A stretch of 60,965 bases of DNA from Mariniflexile gromovii (GTDB taxonomy: Bacteria; Bacteroidota; Bacteroidia; Flavobacteriales; Flavobacteriaceae). The notes under the pieces were generated by a model that saw only the letters and a list, made by a program, of their open reading frames with translations, was not told the origin of the DNA and ran no database searches. Location of the stretch: contig NZ_JAGJCB010000021.1 in NCBI RefSeq assembly GCF_017814435.1, positions 1 to 60,965 of the forward strand. Direction: 5' to 3'. Position numbers and translations under genes: made by a program. Positions 8,386-17,218 of the stretch are shown piece after piece (within the stretch, counting starts at the first letter, position 1; the number at the start of each line of letters is the position of its first letter).

Positions 8386-11007
8386 TCACTCCTCATCCAT
8401 TTCCATAATCAAATTAGCTATCAGTGCTGTCCACCCTGTTTGGTGCGATGCGCCCAGGCCTTTACCGTTGTCGCCATCAAAAAACTCGTAAAACAAGTGT
8501 AAATCTTTAAAATGTTCATCCTTTGAAAACTTGTTATCGGCACTATCGGCATGGTACTGGAATTTGCCTTCTTCATTGGCTTCAAACAGTTTTACCAAAC
8601 GTTTTGTAAGCTCGTTAGCAATTTGTTTTAAGTTGAGTTTGTTGCCAGAACCCGTTGGAAACTCATATTGATAGGTGGGTCCGTAAAAAGAATAATACTT
8701 GCGTAAGGACTGAATGATCATATAATTTAATGGCATCCAAATGGGTCCACGCCAGTTGGAGTTACCACCAAACATATTGGAACGACTCTCCCCTGGTTCG
8801 TATTGAATTTGATGATGCCCATGATGCTCAAAAACAAAAGGATGCGCTTCGTGGTACTTAGATAAGGAACGAATACCATAATCTGACAGGAACTCGTTTT
8901 CATCTAATAAACGGATCAATAAATGCTCTAGCCTAAAACCACGCATGATGGCGAATAGGTAATTACCGTCTTGGTTCGTTTCATCTAAATTGGTAATTAA
9001 AGACGCTAAGTCGGGGCGCGTTCTTATAATTTCGTTCGCCCTAAACCTGAAATCCTTTAATTCTTCAAAGAGGTCTTTATGCATAATTTCGGCGGCAAAC
9101 ATAGGAATAACACCTACCAAGGAGCGTACTTTAAGGCGACTGGTACTTCCGTTTGCCATTTCTACCACATCGTAATAGAAATTATCTTCATCATCCCAAA
9201 GTGAAATATCTTTTTTACCAATGTGGTGCATCGCCCAAGCTATGTTTAAGAAATGCCTAAAAAACTTAGCGGCAGATTCTTCATATATTTTATTGGTTTT
9301 AGCCAATTCCAAAGACATGCGAAGCATATTAAGCGTGAACATGGCCATCCAACTGGTAGCATCGGCTTGTTGCATTTTTTTAATACCCGGCGGCATATGG
9401 TTCCTATCGAACACCCCAATATTATCCAACCCTAAAAAACCGCCTTCAAAAAGGTCTGTACCACTGGTATCTTTTTGGTTTACCCACCACGTAAAATTGA
9501 TAAGTAGTTTTTGGAAGGCTTTTTCTAAAAATTCTGTATCGCCCCTACCCGTATAGTTTTTATCTTTTTCATACACATTCCACACAGCATATGAATGCAC
9601 AGGCGGGTTTACATCACTAAAATTCCACTCGTAAGCAGGAATTTGTCCGTTAGGGTGCATATAGTTTTCTTTAAGCACCAACAACAACTGTTCTTTAGCG
9701 AAAAAAGGATCAATTTCTACAAACGATGCCATATGGAATGCCAAATCCCAAGCAGCATACCACGGGTACTCCCATTTATCGGGCATGGAAATAACATGCC
9801 TGTTGGTAAGGTGTTGCCAACTGTAATTTCGCATATTTGCCCGCTCGGGTTTACTTTCACCTGGGCCACCAAACAACCATTTAAACACATCGTTATAATA
9901 GAATTGCTTGGTCCATAACAAACCAGAAAATGCACTTTTGGCAATGGCTTGATGGGTTTCTTGAATATCGGTTCTTATAGTTTCAGTATAAAACTCCTCA
10001 CATTCGGTAATACGTTGATGGAATATGGCATCAAACTCATCCCAAGGGTCTTTTACTTTCTTTTTACTTAAACGTATTTTAATACTTTTTTCTTCGCCTG
10101 CCTTTAACTTAAATTGGTGCCAAACGGCAAACTTAGACCCTGTTTTATCTGGGTTTACGGTTGCTTTTCCGTGTAACACATGGTCGTTAATACCATCTTT
10201 TACATATTTAACATCATTAGCAAAATTATAAATCCGTTTGTTATTGGTTTCGTTATCACAAAATAACTGTTCTGCATCTTCATGATACAAATAGTACCTA
10301 CCGTTTCTGATACTTCTAGATTGCACACTATTACTTGAAATAGATTTCATCACAGGGCGTTCATAGCGTTTGTTATGCTTCCAAAAATTACGAAACCATA
10401 AGTGTGGCAATACATGAATATCCGCTGCTTTTTTACCTCTATTTACCACGGTCACCTTCATTAAAATATCATCTAAATCGGCTTTGGCATATTCAATAAA
10501 GCAATCGAAATAAGCATTATCCTTAAAAGCATCCGTATCCAACAACTCGTATTCCGGTTCATGGCGCCCACGTTGGTTGCCGTTTACTAAATCGCCATAC
10601 GGAAATTCAGCATGTGGATATTTATAAAGATATTTAGAGTAGGAATGTGTAGGTGAGGATACTTGGTGGAAATAAAGTTCCTTTACATCTTCCCCGTGGT
10701 TCCCTTGGTTGTTGGTGAGTCCGAATAGGCGTTCTTTCAGAATAGGATCTTTACCATTCCAAAAAGCAGGTGCCAAACATAGTATTTCTCGTGAATCGGT
10801 AAAACCACCTATGCCCTCTTCTCCCCATCTATAAGCATTACTACGAGCTTTTTCATGGTCTATAAACTCCCAGGCTTCACCATGATTGCTATAATCTTCC
10901 CTAACGGTTCCCCATTGTCTTTCTGCTAAATACGGCCCCCATTTTTTCCAGTTTTTGTAATTGTTAGGGACTTTTAGTCTTTCTGCTTCCGAACCTTTTT
11001 GAATCAT
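8386..11007 (-). CDS. GH63-type glucosidase (mannosylglycerate-hydrolase-like)
   Basis: 873 residues and no signal peptide, so cytosolic. The N-terminus (QWGTVREDYSNHGEAWEF) and the block WYAAWDLAFHMASF (residues 417-430, with D421 a likely catalytic acid) are typical of the GH63 / MGH1-like (alpha/alpha)6-barrel enzymes. Later blocks GLDNIGVFDRNH, DATSWMAMF and NSNWRGPIWMP complete the barrel. Family members hydrolyse alpha-glucosides, glucosylglycerate or mannosylglycerate, which are often compatible solutes or storage oligosaccharides. The gene stands alone, about 360 bp from its neighbour, and is not next to transport genes. The substrate is open. Confidence 0.85.
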   Translation of the reverse strand: MIQKGSEAERLKVPNNYKNWKKWGPYLAERQWGTVREDYSNHGEAWEFIDHEKARSNAYRWGEEGIGGFTDSREILCLAPAFWNGKDPILKERLFGLTNNQGNHGEDVKELYFHQVSSPTHSYSKYLYKYPHAEFPYGDLVNGNQRGRHEPEYELLDTDAFKDNAYFDCFIEYAKADLDDILMKVTVVNRGKKAADIHVLPHLWFRNFWKHNKRYERPVMKSISSNSVQSRSIRNGRYYLYHEDAEQLFCDNETNNKRIYNFANDVKYVKDGINDHVLHGKATVNPDKTGSKFAVWHQFKLKAGEEKSIKIRLSKKKVKDPWDEFDAIFHQRITECEEFYTETIRTDIQETHQAIAKSAFSGLLWTKQFYYNDVFKWLFGGPGESKPERANMRNYSWQHLTNRHVISMPDKWEYPWYAAWDLAFHMASFVEIDPFFAKEQLLLVLKENYMHPNGQIPAYEWNFSDVNPPVHSYAVWNVYEKDKNYTGRGDTEFLEKAFQKLLINFTWWVNQKDTSGTDLFEGGFLGLDNIGVFDRNHMPPGIKKMQQADATSWMAMFTLNMLRMSLELAKTNKIYEESAAKFFRHFLNIAWAMHHIGKKDISLWDDEDNFYYDVVEMANGSTSRLKVRSLVGVIPMFAAEIMHKDLFEELKDFRFRANEIIRTRPDLASLITNLDETNQDGNYLFAIMRGFRLEHLLIRLLDENEFLSDYGIRSLSKYHEAHPFVFEHHGHHQIQYEPGESRSNMFGGNSNWRGPIWMPLNYMIIQSLRKYYSFYGPTYQYEFPTGSGNKLNLKQIANELTKRLVKLFEANEEGKFQYHADSADNKFSKDEHFKDLHLFYEFFDGDNGKGLGASHQTGWTALIANLIMEMDEE

Positions 11008-11373
11008 ATATTTTGGTATGAGAATTTTGTATAATTGATAAAATTAAAAAGTGAAAAGATAATTTCTACACTAAATTGTAGACTTACAACTTTTGAATTT
11101 TATACGCTTTTGAATAAAAATAAGTTATTTATTAGAAATAGTTACACCTTGTAAAAAGTATTGTGTAATTTCTTTTTTTTGTTCGCTTTCTTTTAATATC
11201 TCATAAAAAAACATCTAAAAATTAATGAAGTGATACTTTATTAAAACTTAAAATCTGTAATTTATTAGTTTTTTAAAAAATGGAACATAGTTTATAGCTT
11301 ATGGATTATAATTTATACCATTACTCTATAGTTATGAGTAATTTTGAGTAATATTTAACTAAATAAATTCATT
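11008..11373. other. 366-bp divergent intergenic region
   Basis: Very AT-rich DNA between two divergent genes, so it must hold both promoters. It contains a -7 box at 11339-11346 for the right-hand gene. A short weak 7-bp periodicity (TTTATAG/CTTATGG/ATTATAA/TTTATAC) runs at 11291-11318. No gene was seen. Confidence 0.45.
11339..11346 (+). promoter_or_regulatory. Candidate -7 element TAATTTTG
   Basis: Matches the Bacteroidota -7 consensus TAnnTTTG and ends 27 nt before the ATG of the T9SS cargo gene. I see no good -33 TTTG partner, so this is a prediction only. Confidence 0.4.
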
Positions 11374-12300
11374 ATGCAAAAAAAATTACAATTTTTATTA
11401 GCAGCTACAATGCTATGCACAGCAAATTTAATTTCAGCCCAAGGCGGTATTAACCATGTTTTTACAGATTTTGGCGGTTGGATTGTAGGAAATAATCCAG
11501 AAAGAACTAATCCTGCTGGAGGAACAATTCCTGCAGGCACATCAGCCGTATCTGGCGGACATTTAAATGTTACCATGGGGGGACAAAGCGAACCTTTTAC
11601 TGGGAGTTACAGATCAGATGTTAAATTTGATATAACTAACGGTGGAGGCACCAGTAGTTACACCATCAATTCAAACACAGACAAAATTTTGGCTATCAAG
11701 TTTATTGGTGACAGAGTTGCAGCTGGAACATTTAAGTTGGAAATGTATAATCTTACAGCAGGAGCTTGGATGAACAACAGTGGTTCGAGATATACAGCAG
11801 CTGGTACTACTACAACTGCAGCTGGTAACAAAATTTATTATTTTGATTTTAGTACGGATGCCAATTTTACTGCTGGCAATATAGCAATTAGTAGAATTAA
11901 TTTTACTATTGCAGATAATCCAAATGGAGGTTCATTTGTTGTAGATTGGATTGCCTCTTTTGCTGACATAGCTGCTCTTGAGGCTTATAAAGAGGCCAAA
12001 GATGACGGTACTTCCGATACAGAAGGTTCGTTGACATTAGGTATAGACGATGTTGTTACAAAAAACAATGCATTTAAAATATATCCAAATCCTTCAACCA
12101 ATAATTCATTCAATATTGAGTTGGAAAAGAGTTACTCTAAAAGTACCGCTACTGTAAAGGTTTATAATTTATTGGGTAGCGTTATTTTAAGTAAAACTGT
12201 GAATACCAATGTTAAAAAAACAACTATTAACCATAACTTAAATCCGGGGATGTATATTGTGCAAGTCGATACTACTTCTACCAAATTAGTAGTGAAATAG
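11374..12300 (+). CDS. T9SS type A sorting-domain protein
   Basis: 308 residues. A signal peptide is evident (cleavage near NLISAQ|GG). Residues about 235-308 form the type IX secretion C-terminal domain: FKIYPNPS..., then VKVYNLLGSVILSKTV, then NLNPGMYIVQVDT and a basic end (KLVVK). The protein is therefore exported by the Por/T9SS machinery and displayed or released. The middle (about 25-225) is Gly/Thr/Ser-rich and beta-sandwich-like, with no family I can name. It may bind carbohydrate, but that is a guess. It is monocistronic, with a strong terminator right after it. Confidence 0.85.
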   Translation: MQKKLQFLLAATMLCTANLISAQGGINHVFTDFGGWIVGNNPERTNPAGGTIPAGTSAVSGGHLNVTMGGQSEPFTGSYRSDVKFDITNGGGTSSYTINSNTDKILAIKFIGDRVAAGTFKLEMYNLTAGAWMNNSGSRYTAAGTTTTAAGNKIYYFDFSTDANFTAGNIAISRINFTIADNPNGGSFVVDWIASFADIAALEAYKEAKDDGTSDTEGSLTLGIDDVVTKNNAFKIYPNPSTNNSFNIELEKSYSKSTATVKVYNLLGSVILSKTVNTNVKKTTINHNLNPGMYIVQVDTTSTKLVVK

Positions 12301-12323
12301 TATTAACAAAGTATAGATATTTT

Positions 12324-12366
12324 AAAAACCTGCTCAAAATAAGTGTTTATTTTGAGCAGGTTTTTT
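12324..12366 (+). terminator. Rho-independent terminator after the T9SS gene
   Basis: A perfect 19-bp stem (12324-12342 with 12347-12365) around the loop GTGT, ending in a T-run. The A-run on the left makes it usable from the minus strand too, where the acyltransferase gene ends at 12460. Confidence 0.9.
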
Positions 12367-12459
12367 CTTATTTTAATTATAAAAATGTTTCAGACAAACA
12401 TAGTGTTAACGTGTTTGTTTAGAAAAGCTTATAAACTGAATTTAAAAAAATATTTTATA

Positions 12460-13257
12460 TTACCATTCACGAAGTTTATTCAGTGCTTCTTCTGCTTCCA
12501 GTTCTTTTTGAGAAATAACTTTTAAAAAGGATGGATGCTGCTCTATGGCATACTCGATGCGTTTTACAATATCATCCGTAGATTCGTTATCATAATCTAT
12601 CACCAAAGGTTCTTTTATTTCAATAGATTGAAGAATGTTTTTCTTTTTAATGCGCAAGCCCTTTTTATCGAATGAGCGTCTGAAACCATCAATTACAATA
12701 GGGACTACAACAGGTTTGTACTTTTTTATAATGAATGCCGTACCTTTTCTGATAGGTTTGAAAGGTGTAGTTGTACCTTGTGGAAAGGTGATCACCCATC
12801 CATCGTCTAAAGCCTTTCCAATATTAGAAATATCACTCATTTTTACTTGACGGTTTACGTCTTGTCCTTCAGCCCTCCATGTACGTTCAATGCTAATAGA
12901 CCCCATGTATGCTAAAATTTTAGGCAATAAACCAGCTTTCATGGTTTCTTTGGCAGCTACGTAATAGATATTTAGTTTTGGGTTCCATATATAACCAATG
13001 TTTTTAATGGAATCTGTGCGTCCGCTTAAACTCGCATTAAACACATGGAACATAGCCACTACATCGGCAAAGTAGGTTTGATGGTTTGATATGAACAATA
13101 CATTATTATCCGGCAGGTTTTTAAGAACTTCAGAGCCTTCTATTTGCAACTCATTAAAGCCACGGAAGCGTCTGTGGGTTAAAGCCCCAAAAATTCTAAT
13201 TAGCCACTTTTTAACAAAAAGTATATGCCCAAATGGATTTCTTTTAAACAATCCCAT
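12460..13257 (-). CDS. Lysophospholipid acyltransferase family protein (PlsC-like)
   Basis: 265 residues of the glycerolipid acyltransferase fold, which moves an acyl chain to a lysophospholipid or glycerol-3-phosphate derivative at the inner membrane. Motif I is NHQTYFAD: H59 and D65 are separated by five residues, where the family standard is HX4D. Motif III reads FPQGTTT (158-164) instead of the usual FPEGTRS. Both departures suggest a divergent subfamily or altered catalysis rather than a sequencing error, because the rest of the protein is intact. It precedes no partner closely; the NUDIX gene lies 50 bp upstream on the same strand. Confidence 0.75.
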   Translation of the reverse strand: MGLFKRNPFGHILFVKKWLIRIFGALTHRRFRGFNELQIEGSEVLKNLPDNNVLFISNHQTYFADVVAMFHVFNASLSGRTDSIKNIGYIWNPKLNIYYVAAKETMKAGLLPKILAYMGSISIERTWRAEGQDVNRQVKMSDISNIGKALDDGWVITFPQGTTTPFKPIRKGTAFIIKKYKPVVVPIVIDGFRRSFDKKGLRIKKKNILQSIEIKEPLVIDYDNESTDDIVKRIEYAIEQHPSFLKVISQKELEAEEALNKLREW

Positions 13258-13307
13258 AAATCACGCGTCAATTTGGTTAGATAGTACAAATGTAATAAAT
13301 CTATAAA

Positions 13308-13949
13308 CTACATGAGTTGTTTTAATAAATCTTTAATCTCACTAAGCATCATTGCTGTGGCACCCCAAACCACATAGTTATTGAGTTTGAATGCAGGCAC
13401 CTCAACATCAACACTATACGAGGTATTTACTATTTCAGTAATAATATTGGCATCATCTAAAAAATGATTCAATTTTACTTCAATGATGGCTTCCACCTCA
13501 TCATCTTGTTTTATAAATTGCGGCGTTGTTTTTGAGATGCCTATAAATGGATGCACATAAAAGTTACTGGGCGGTATGTAAACTTCAGTTAATGCTTTTA
13601 CCACTTCTATTTTTTTTATAGGCACTCCTACTTCTTCAAACGTTTCCCTAATAGCGGCCGCTTCCAAAGAAACGTCATGCGCTTCCAATTTGCCACCAGG
13701 AAACCCCACTTGGGCCGAATGCACGCCATGGTATGTTTTCCTTAGAATTAAAACCAAGTGGGTCATTTGATTAACATCAGGATAAAACAATGCCAAAACC
13801 CCTGCCCTTTTTGCTGTTTTTATAGCATGTTCTTGTTGTTTTAATAGTTCCTGCCTAAATGGAGGCACCATTTTAAACTGAGAAGCTTGGGCTGGTAGCG
13901 GTATATTTTTTATTTTTGAAATTGATATTAAAAACTCATCAAAATTCAT
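13308..13949 (-). CDS. NUDIX hydrolase, CoA pyrophosphatase type
   Basis: 213 residues. The Nudix box occupies about 85-109 (GGKLEAHDVSLEAAAIRETF then EEVG) and is preceded by the CoA-pyrophosphatase variant segment ending in HSAQVGFPGG. Such enzymes split CoA into 4'-phosphopantetheine and adenosine 3',5'-bisphosphate. The start codon is only 5 bp from that of the divergent cyclophilin gene. Each promoter must therefore lie inside, or very near, the other gene. The acyltransferase gene follows 50 bp downstream, so the two may be co-transcribed and linked through acyl-CoA metabolism. Confidence 0.85.
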   Translation of the reverse strand: MNFDEFLISISKIKNIPLPAQASQFKMVPPFRQELLKQQEHAIKTAKRAGVLALFYPDVNQMTHLVLILRKTYHGVHSAQVGFPGGKLEAHDVSLEAAAIRETFEEVGVPIKKIEVVKALTEVYIPPSNFYVHPFIGISKTTPQFIKQDDEVEAIIEVKLNHFLDDANIITEIVNTSYSVDVEVPAFKLNNYVVWGATAMMLSEIKDLLKQLM

Positions 13950-13954
13950 TCTGT

Positions 13955-14668
13955 ATGCGCGTTATCTTATTATTATGTGGTTTTATTCTCTTTTTCAATT
14001 GTGAAGATAAGGAAAGTAAAAAGAAAATAATTCCTAAAAAAGAAATAACAACGGTTGCTATAGAAGAGGGCCTTACCGGTGATGAAGACACTACCGATGT
14101 TGTAAATAGAGCATTCCCTAAATTAAATTCTAAAAATGCTATGGAGTTTTTTTTGCAGTATGACAAAGTACACAAGGAAAACAAAGTACGTTTAACTACC
14201 GATTTTGGAACCATTGACATTTTATTGTTTAATGAAACCAAATTCCACCGTTCTAACTTTATCTTTTTAACTAAGCAAAAGTATTTTAATGGCACTCAGT
14301 TTTATAGAGTGATTGATAATTTTATGGTACAGGCAGGAAATAGCGACGACAAAAAAACCGCTAACAAACGTACCTATATTGGTAAATATTTGTTACCACC
14401 AGACACCAAACGCGGATTTAAACACGACCGAGGTATGGTATCTATGCCCAGTAGCGAGATTGATAACCCACACAAACTAGCGTCGCCATACGAGTTTTTT
14501 ATTGTGCAACAACAAGGTGGTGCACACTTTTTAGATGGTGATTATACTATTTTTGGAAAAGTGACCAGAGGCATGGATGTGGTAGACAAAATAGCCGCTG
14601 TTGAAAAAGATGATGCCGATTGGCCGCTACGTAATATTTATATTAGAAATGTGGAGATTATTAAATAG
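13955..14668 (+). CDS. Peptidyl-prolyl isomerase (cyclophilin type), lipoprotein
   Basis: 237 residues from the ATG at 13955, which begins a lipoprotein signal ([16 protein letters not shown], Cys16). A longer open frame upstream would lack a signal peptide. Residues about 75-235 are a cyclophilin domain: [19 protein letters not shown], then [18 protein letters not shown], then the ILPF-like end region with [15 protein letters not shown]. It should assist protein folding in the periplasm or at the outer membrane. Its stop codon TAG is supplied by the first unit of a perfect 7-bp tandem array. It faces the NUDIX gene. Confidence 0.87.
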   Translation: MRVILLLCGFILFFNCEDKESKKKIIPKKEITTVAIEEGLTGDEDTTDVVNRAFPKLNSKNAMEFFLQYDKVHKENKVRLTTDFGTIDILLFNETKFHRSNFIFLTKQKYFNGTQFYRVIDNFMVQAGNSDDKKTANKRTYIGKYLLPPDTKRGFKHDRGMVSMPSSEIDNPHKLASPYEFFIVQQQGGAHFLDGDYTIFGKVTRGMDVVDKIAAVEKDDADWPLRNIYIRNVEIIK

Positions 14669-14726
14669 GCAATAGGCAATAGGCAATAGGCAATAGGCAA
14701 TAGGCAATAGGCAATAGGCAATAGGC
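14664..14726. repeat. Perfect heptamer array, 9 x AATAGGC
   Basis: Nine identical 7-bp units, the first of which contains the TAG stop of the upstream cyclophilin gene. Perfect identity implies recent expansion and easy slippage. It lies between convergent genes, so copy-number change should affect only the 3' untranslated regions. Confidence 0.95.
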
Positions 14727-14734
14727 AAAATTAA

Positions 14735-14782
14735 ACTTTGAGACTTTGAAACTTTGAAACTTTCAAACTTTCAAACTTTCAA
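14735..14782. repeat. Octamer array, 6 units of ACTTTSAR
   Basis: ACTTTGAG, ACTTTGAA twice, then ACTTTCAA three times, directly after the heptamer array. The last unit supplies the stop codon of the minus-strand TRIC-type gene. TTTGAA/TTCAAA are near-palindromic, so the RNA could fold. Confidence 0.9.
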
Positions 14783-15393
14783 ACTTCATCCTTATACAAA
14801 CTAGGTAAGCTAATTTTAAATTTCACAGCTATCAAGCGTACCGCAATAACTATTGAACCAGAAATAACAAATACAATGTTATCATCTATTGGCAATTTCC
14901 TGAGGATAAAATAAGCAAATCCTCCTAAAATACAAGCAGTTGCATATACTTCTTTTCTAAAAATCACAGGAATTTCATTACATAAAATATCTCTAATAAC
15001 ACCTCCAAAACAAGCCGTTATAGTACCTAATGCAATACAGATTATAGGATGTAAACCCATAATCAAGCCTTTTTGTATACCCACAACGGTATATAAACCA
15101 ATACCAATAGTATCAAAAAGAAATAAGGATATCCTTAAATAATCAAGATATTTCCTAAATATAATAGAGAAAACAGTAGCTCCAAGAATAACATAAACGT
15201 AGGTCATATTTAACATCCATGTTACAGGAGTTACTCCTATAAGTACATCTCTTAATGTTCCGCCACCAACTGAGGTTACAAATGCAATAATAAGCACACC
15301 AAAGGGATCCATTCTTTTTTCTAATGCCACCAATACACCTGAAATGGCAAAGGCGAAGGTTCCTAATATTTCTATAATTTGGATGAACATCAT
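14779..15393 (-). CDS. Trimeric intracellular cation (TRIC/UPF0126) channel family protein
   Basis: 204 residues with about seven hydrophobic segments in two repeats. Each repeat has the glycine motif of the family: VTSVGGGTLRDVLIG (about 40-53) and TACFGGVIRDILCN. Bacterial TRIC homologues form trimeric potassium-permeable channels in the inner membrane. The two methionines at the start are adjacent and either could be used. The 3' end runs into an octamer tandem array that supplies the stop codon, so the last residues (YKDEV) may be variable between strains. Confidence 0.88.
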   Translation of the reverse strand: MMFIQIIEILGTFAFAISGVLVALEKRMDPFGVLIIAFVTSVGGGTLRDVLIGVTPVTWMLNMTYVYVILGATVFSIIFRKYLDYLRISLFLFDTIGIGLYTVVGIQKGLIMGLHPIICIALGTITACFGGVIRDILCNEIPVIFRKEVYATACILGGFAYFILRKLPIDDNIVFVISGSIVIAVRLIAVKFKISLPSLYKDEV

Positions 15394-15485
15394 GGTTTTG
15401 GGTGTTGGGTGTTAATTTGTTTAGTTGTTAAGCTGAAATAACTTTGTACTTTCAACTTTGCTACTTTGTTACTTTCAACTTCAAT

Positions 15486-16211
15486 CTACATGTGCTGCGT
15501 ATAGTAATTATAATCTTTTAAAATGGTGTTTAAAAAATCTACATCGTATAAATTGGATTCGATATTTAAAACACTGGACACTTTGTTTCTTAATAAAGTA
15601 AGGGTTTTATAATCGTTATTCTTTTTTGAAATGGTGAATGCTTCCTTTATGATGCGTACATCTTTATCGGTAAGTTGGGTAACATTGGTAAAAACCGGCT
15701 GATAATCCTCTTCTAAATCTTCTAAAATGGTACTGGTAATTTTGTGTTTCTTTTTTACACTAATAACAACCGTTCCTGCAGCGGCATCGCCTACACGTTG
15801 CTTTTTATCAGACAACAAAATGCTTAAAACGCCAATAGAGGAAAAAAACATCCAAATATCCACAATACGCAACATCCACCTCACTAGCAAATTATACCAC
15901 TGGGTTGGGGCACCATCTACACGAACAACCTTTATTTTCAATATCATTTTCCCTATGGTTTGCCCACTAAAAAGAATGTGGCACAACACCGAATAAAAAA
16001 GTGCAGGTAAGGTTACTAAGCCTATTATACCACGTTTGGTCCAATCATCGGTACTGAAAATATCAGAGAGCGCTACCAAGTTCTCCATAATGGTTATGTA
16101 GGTCAATAAAATAAGACCATCAATTAAGAATGCGACAAACCGCTCGCCCAAACCAATTAATTTGTAATCTAAATTAACATTTTGTGCTGTGTTAATTGCT
16201 AAATTGCTCAT
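15486..16211 (-). CDS. RDD family membrane protein
   Basis: 241 residues. The N-terminal part is an RDD domain: LGERFVAFLIDGLIL with the Arg-Asp pair, a second helix, and FSGQTIGKMILKIKVVRVDG, followed by WMLRIVDIW. RDD proteins are small multi-helix inner-membrane proteins of unclear transport function. The C-terminal 90 residues are soluble and unassigned. It is divergent from the SpoIIM-like gene by 35 bp, and RDD genes commonly accompany SpoIIM-MoxR-DUF58 clusters. It therefore very likely belongs functionally to the six-gene set to its right. Confidence 0.85.
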   Translation of the reverse strand: MSNLAINTAQNVNLDYKLIGLGERFVAFLIDGLILLTYITIMENLVALSDIFSTDDWTKRGIIGLVTLPALFYSVLCHILFSGQTIGKMILKIKVVRVDGAPTQWYNLLVRWMLRIVDIWMFFSSIGVLSILLSDKKQRVGDAAAGTVVISVKKKHKITSTILEDLEEDYQPVFTNVTQLTDKDVRIIKEAFTISKKNNDYKTLTLLRNKVSSVLNIESNLYDVDFLNTILKDYNYYTQHM

Positions 16212-16246
16212 TGAAATGTATATTCGTTTCTAATTAAAATAGTTTT

Positions 16247-17218
16247 ATGCGCGAAGCATCTTTCGTGAAGCAAAATAAGGAAAAATGGATGGGTTTTGAA
16301 AATGCGTTACACAATAATGCAAAAATAAATCCGGACGACTTAGCTTCTTATTACATACATCTTACAAACGACCTTGCTTACGCGCAAACCTACTACCCCG
16401 ATAGTAAAACCTTGCTATACTTAAATTCTTTAGCATCAGAGGCGCATCAAAAAATTTATATCACCAAAAGAGAATCTAAAAACAAGATTGTTTCTTTTTG
16501 GAAATACGAATTTCCGCTGTTCTTCAAAAACTATCAAAAAACATTATTATATACGTTTTTAATATTTATGGCTGCTGTGGGCATTGGTGCGGTTTCAACT
16601 TTAAACGACGATTCGTTTGTGCGTTTAATTTTGGGCGATGCCTATGTAAACATGACCATAGAAAACATTGAAAAGGGCGAACCCATGGCGGTTTACAAAA
16701 GCGGCAGCAATATTGGGTCGTTTTTGGGCATTACCATAAACAATATCCGGGTGGCCATTATTGCGTTTGCATTTGGAGTCATTTTTAGCGTGGGCACTAT
16801 TTATATTCTTTTTAGCAACGGGATTATGTTGGGAGCGTTTATCACCTTTTTTTACAACTACGGGATTTTAGAAAAAACATCAACCGTTTGGTTACATGGT
16901 ACTATTGAAATTTCTGTTATTGTTATTGCAGGTTGTGCTGGTTTGGTAATGGGCAATAGTTTTTTATTTCCGAAAACTTATTCCAGACGGGTGGCTTTTA
17001 CCAAAGGTGCCAAAGACGGATTGAAAATTGTGGTAAGCACCATACCGTTTTTTATTATTGCTGGTTTTATTGAAGGTTTCATCACCCGATATGGCGAACA
17101 AATGCCTTGGGTAGTATCATACGGCATCATTGCCTGCTCGCTGTTTTTAATATTATTTTACTACGTTATTTACCCCATAAAGTTGAACAACGCTTATCAA
17201 TCTGATTTAAAAAAATGA
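16247..17218 (+). CDS. Stage II sporulation protein M (SpoIIM)-like membrane protein
   Basis: 323 residues: a soluble N-terminal helical part (1-95), then about five membrane helices. The core NIRVAIIAFAFGVIFSVGTI followed by LFSNGIMLGAFITFF, and HGTIEISVIVIAGCAGL, are typical of the SpoIIM/UPF family seen outside spore formers. The organism is no spore former, so the name reflects family only. In such clusters the protein is thought to act with MoxR and DUF58 proteins in envelope assembly. Its stop overlaps the next start by ATGA (4 bp), showing tight translational coupling. Confidence 0.85.
   Translation: MREASFVKQNKEKWMGFENALHNNAKINPDDLASYYIHLTNDLAYAQTYYPDSKTLLYLNSLASEAHQKIYITKRESKNKIVSFWKYEFPLFFKNYQKTLLYTFLIFMAAVGIGAVSTLNDDSFVRLILGDAYVNMTIENIEKGEPMAVYKSGSNIGSFLGITINNIRVAIIAFAFGVIFSVGTIYILFSNGIMLGAFITFFYNYGILEKTSTVWLHGTIEISVIVIAGCAGLVMGNSFLFPKTYSRRVAFTKGAKDGLKIVVSTIPFFIIAGFIEGFITRYGEQMPWVVSYGIIACSLFLILFYYVIYPIKLNNAYQSDLKK

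Noticed and set aside
9221-9918. Plus-strand open frames of 107-111 codons inside the GH63 gene
   Set aside because: Shadows on the opposite strand of a long, well-supported gene.
2070-11007. GH1 and GH63 genes as part of a second PUL
   Set aside because: No SusC/SusD, transporter or sugar regulator lies near, both lack signal peptides, and they are separated by unrelated genes.
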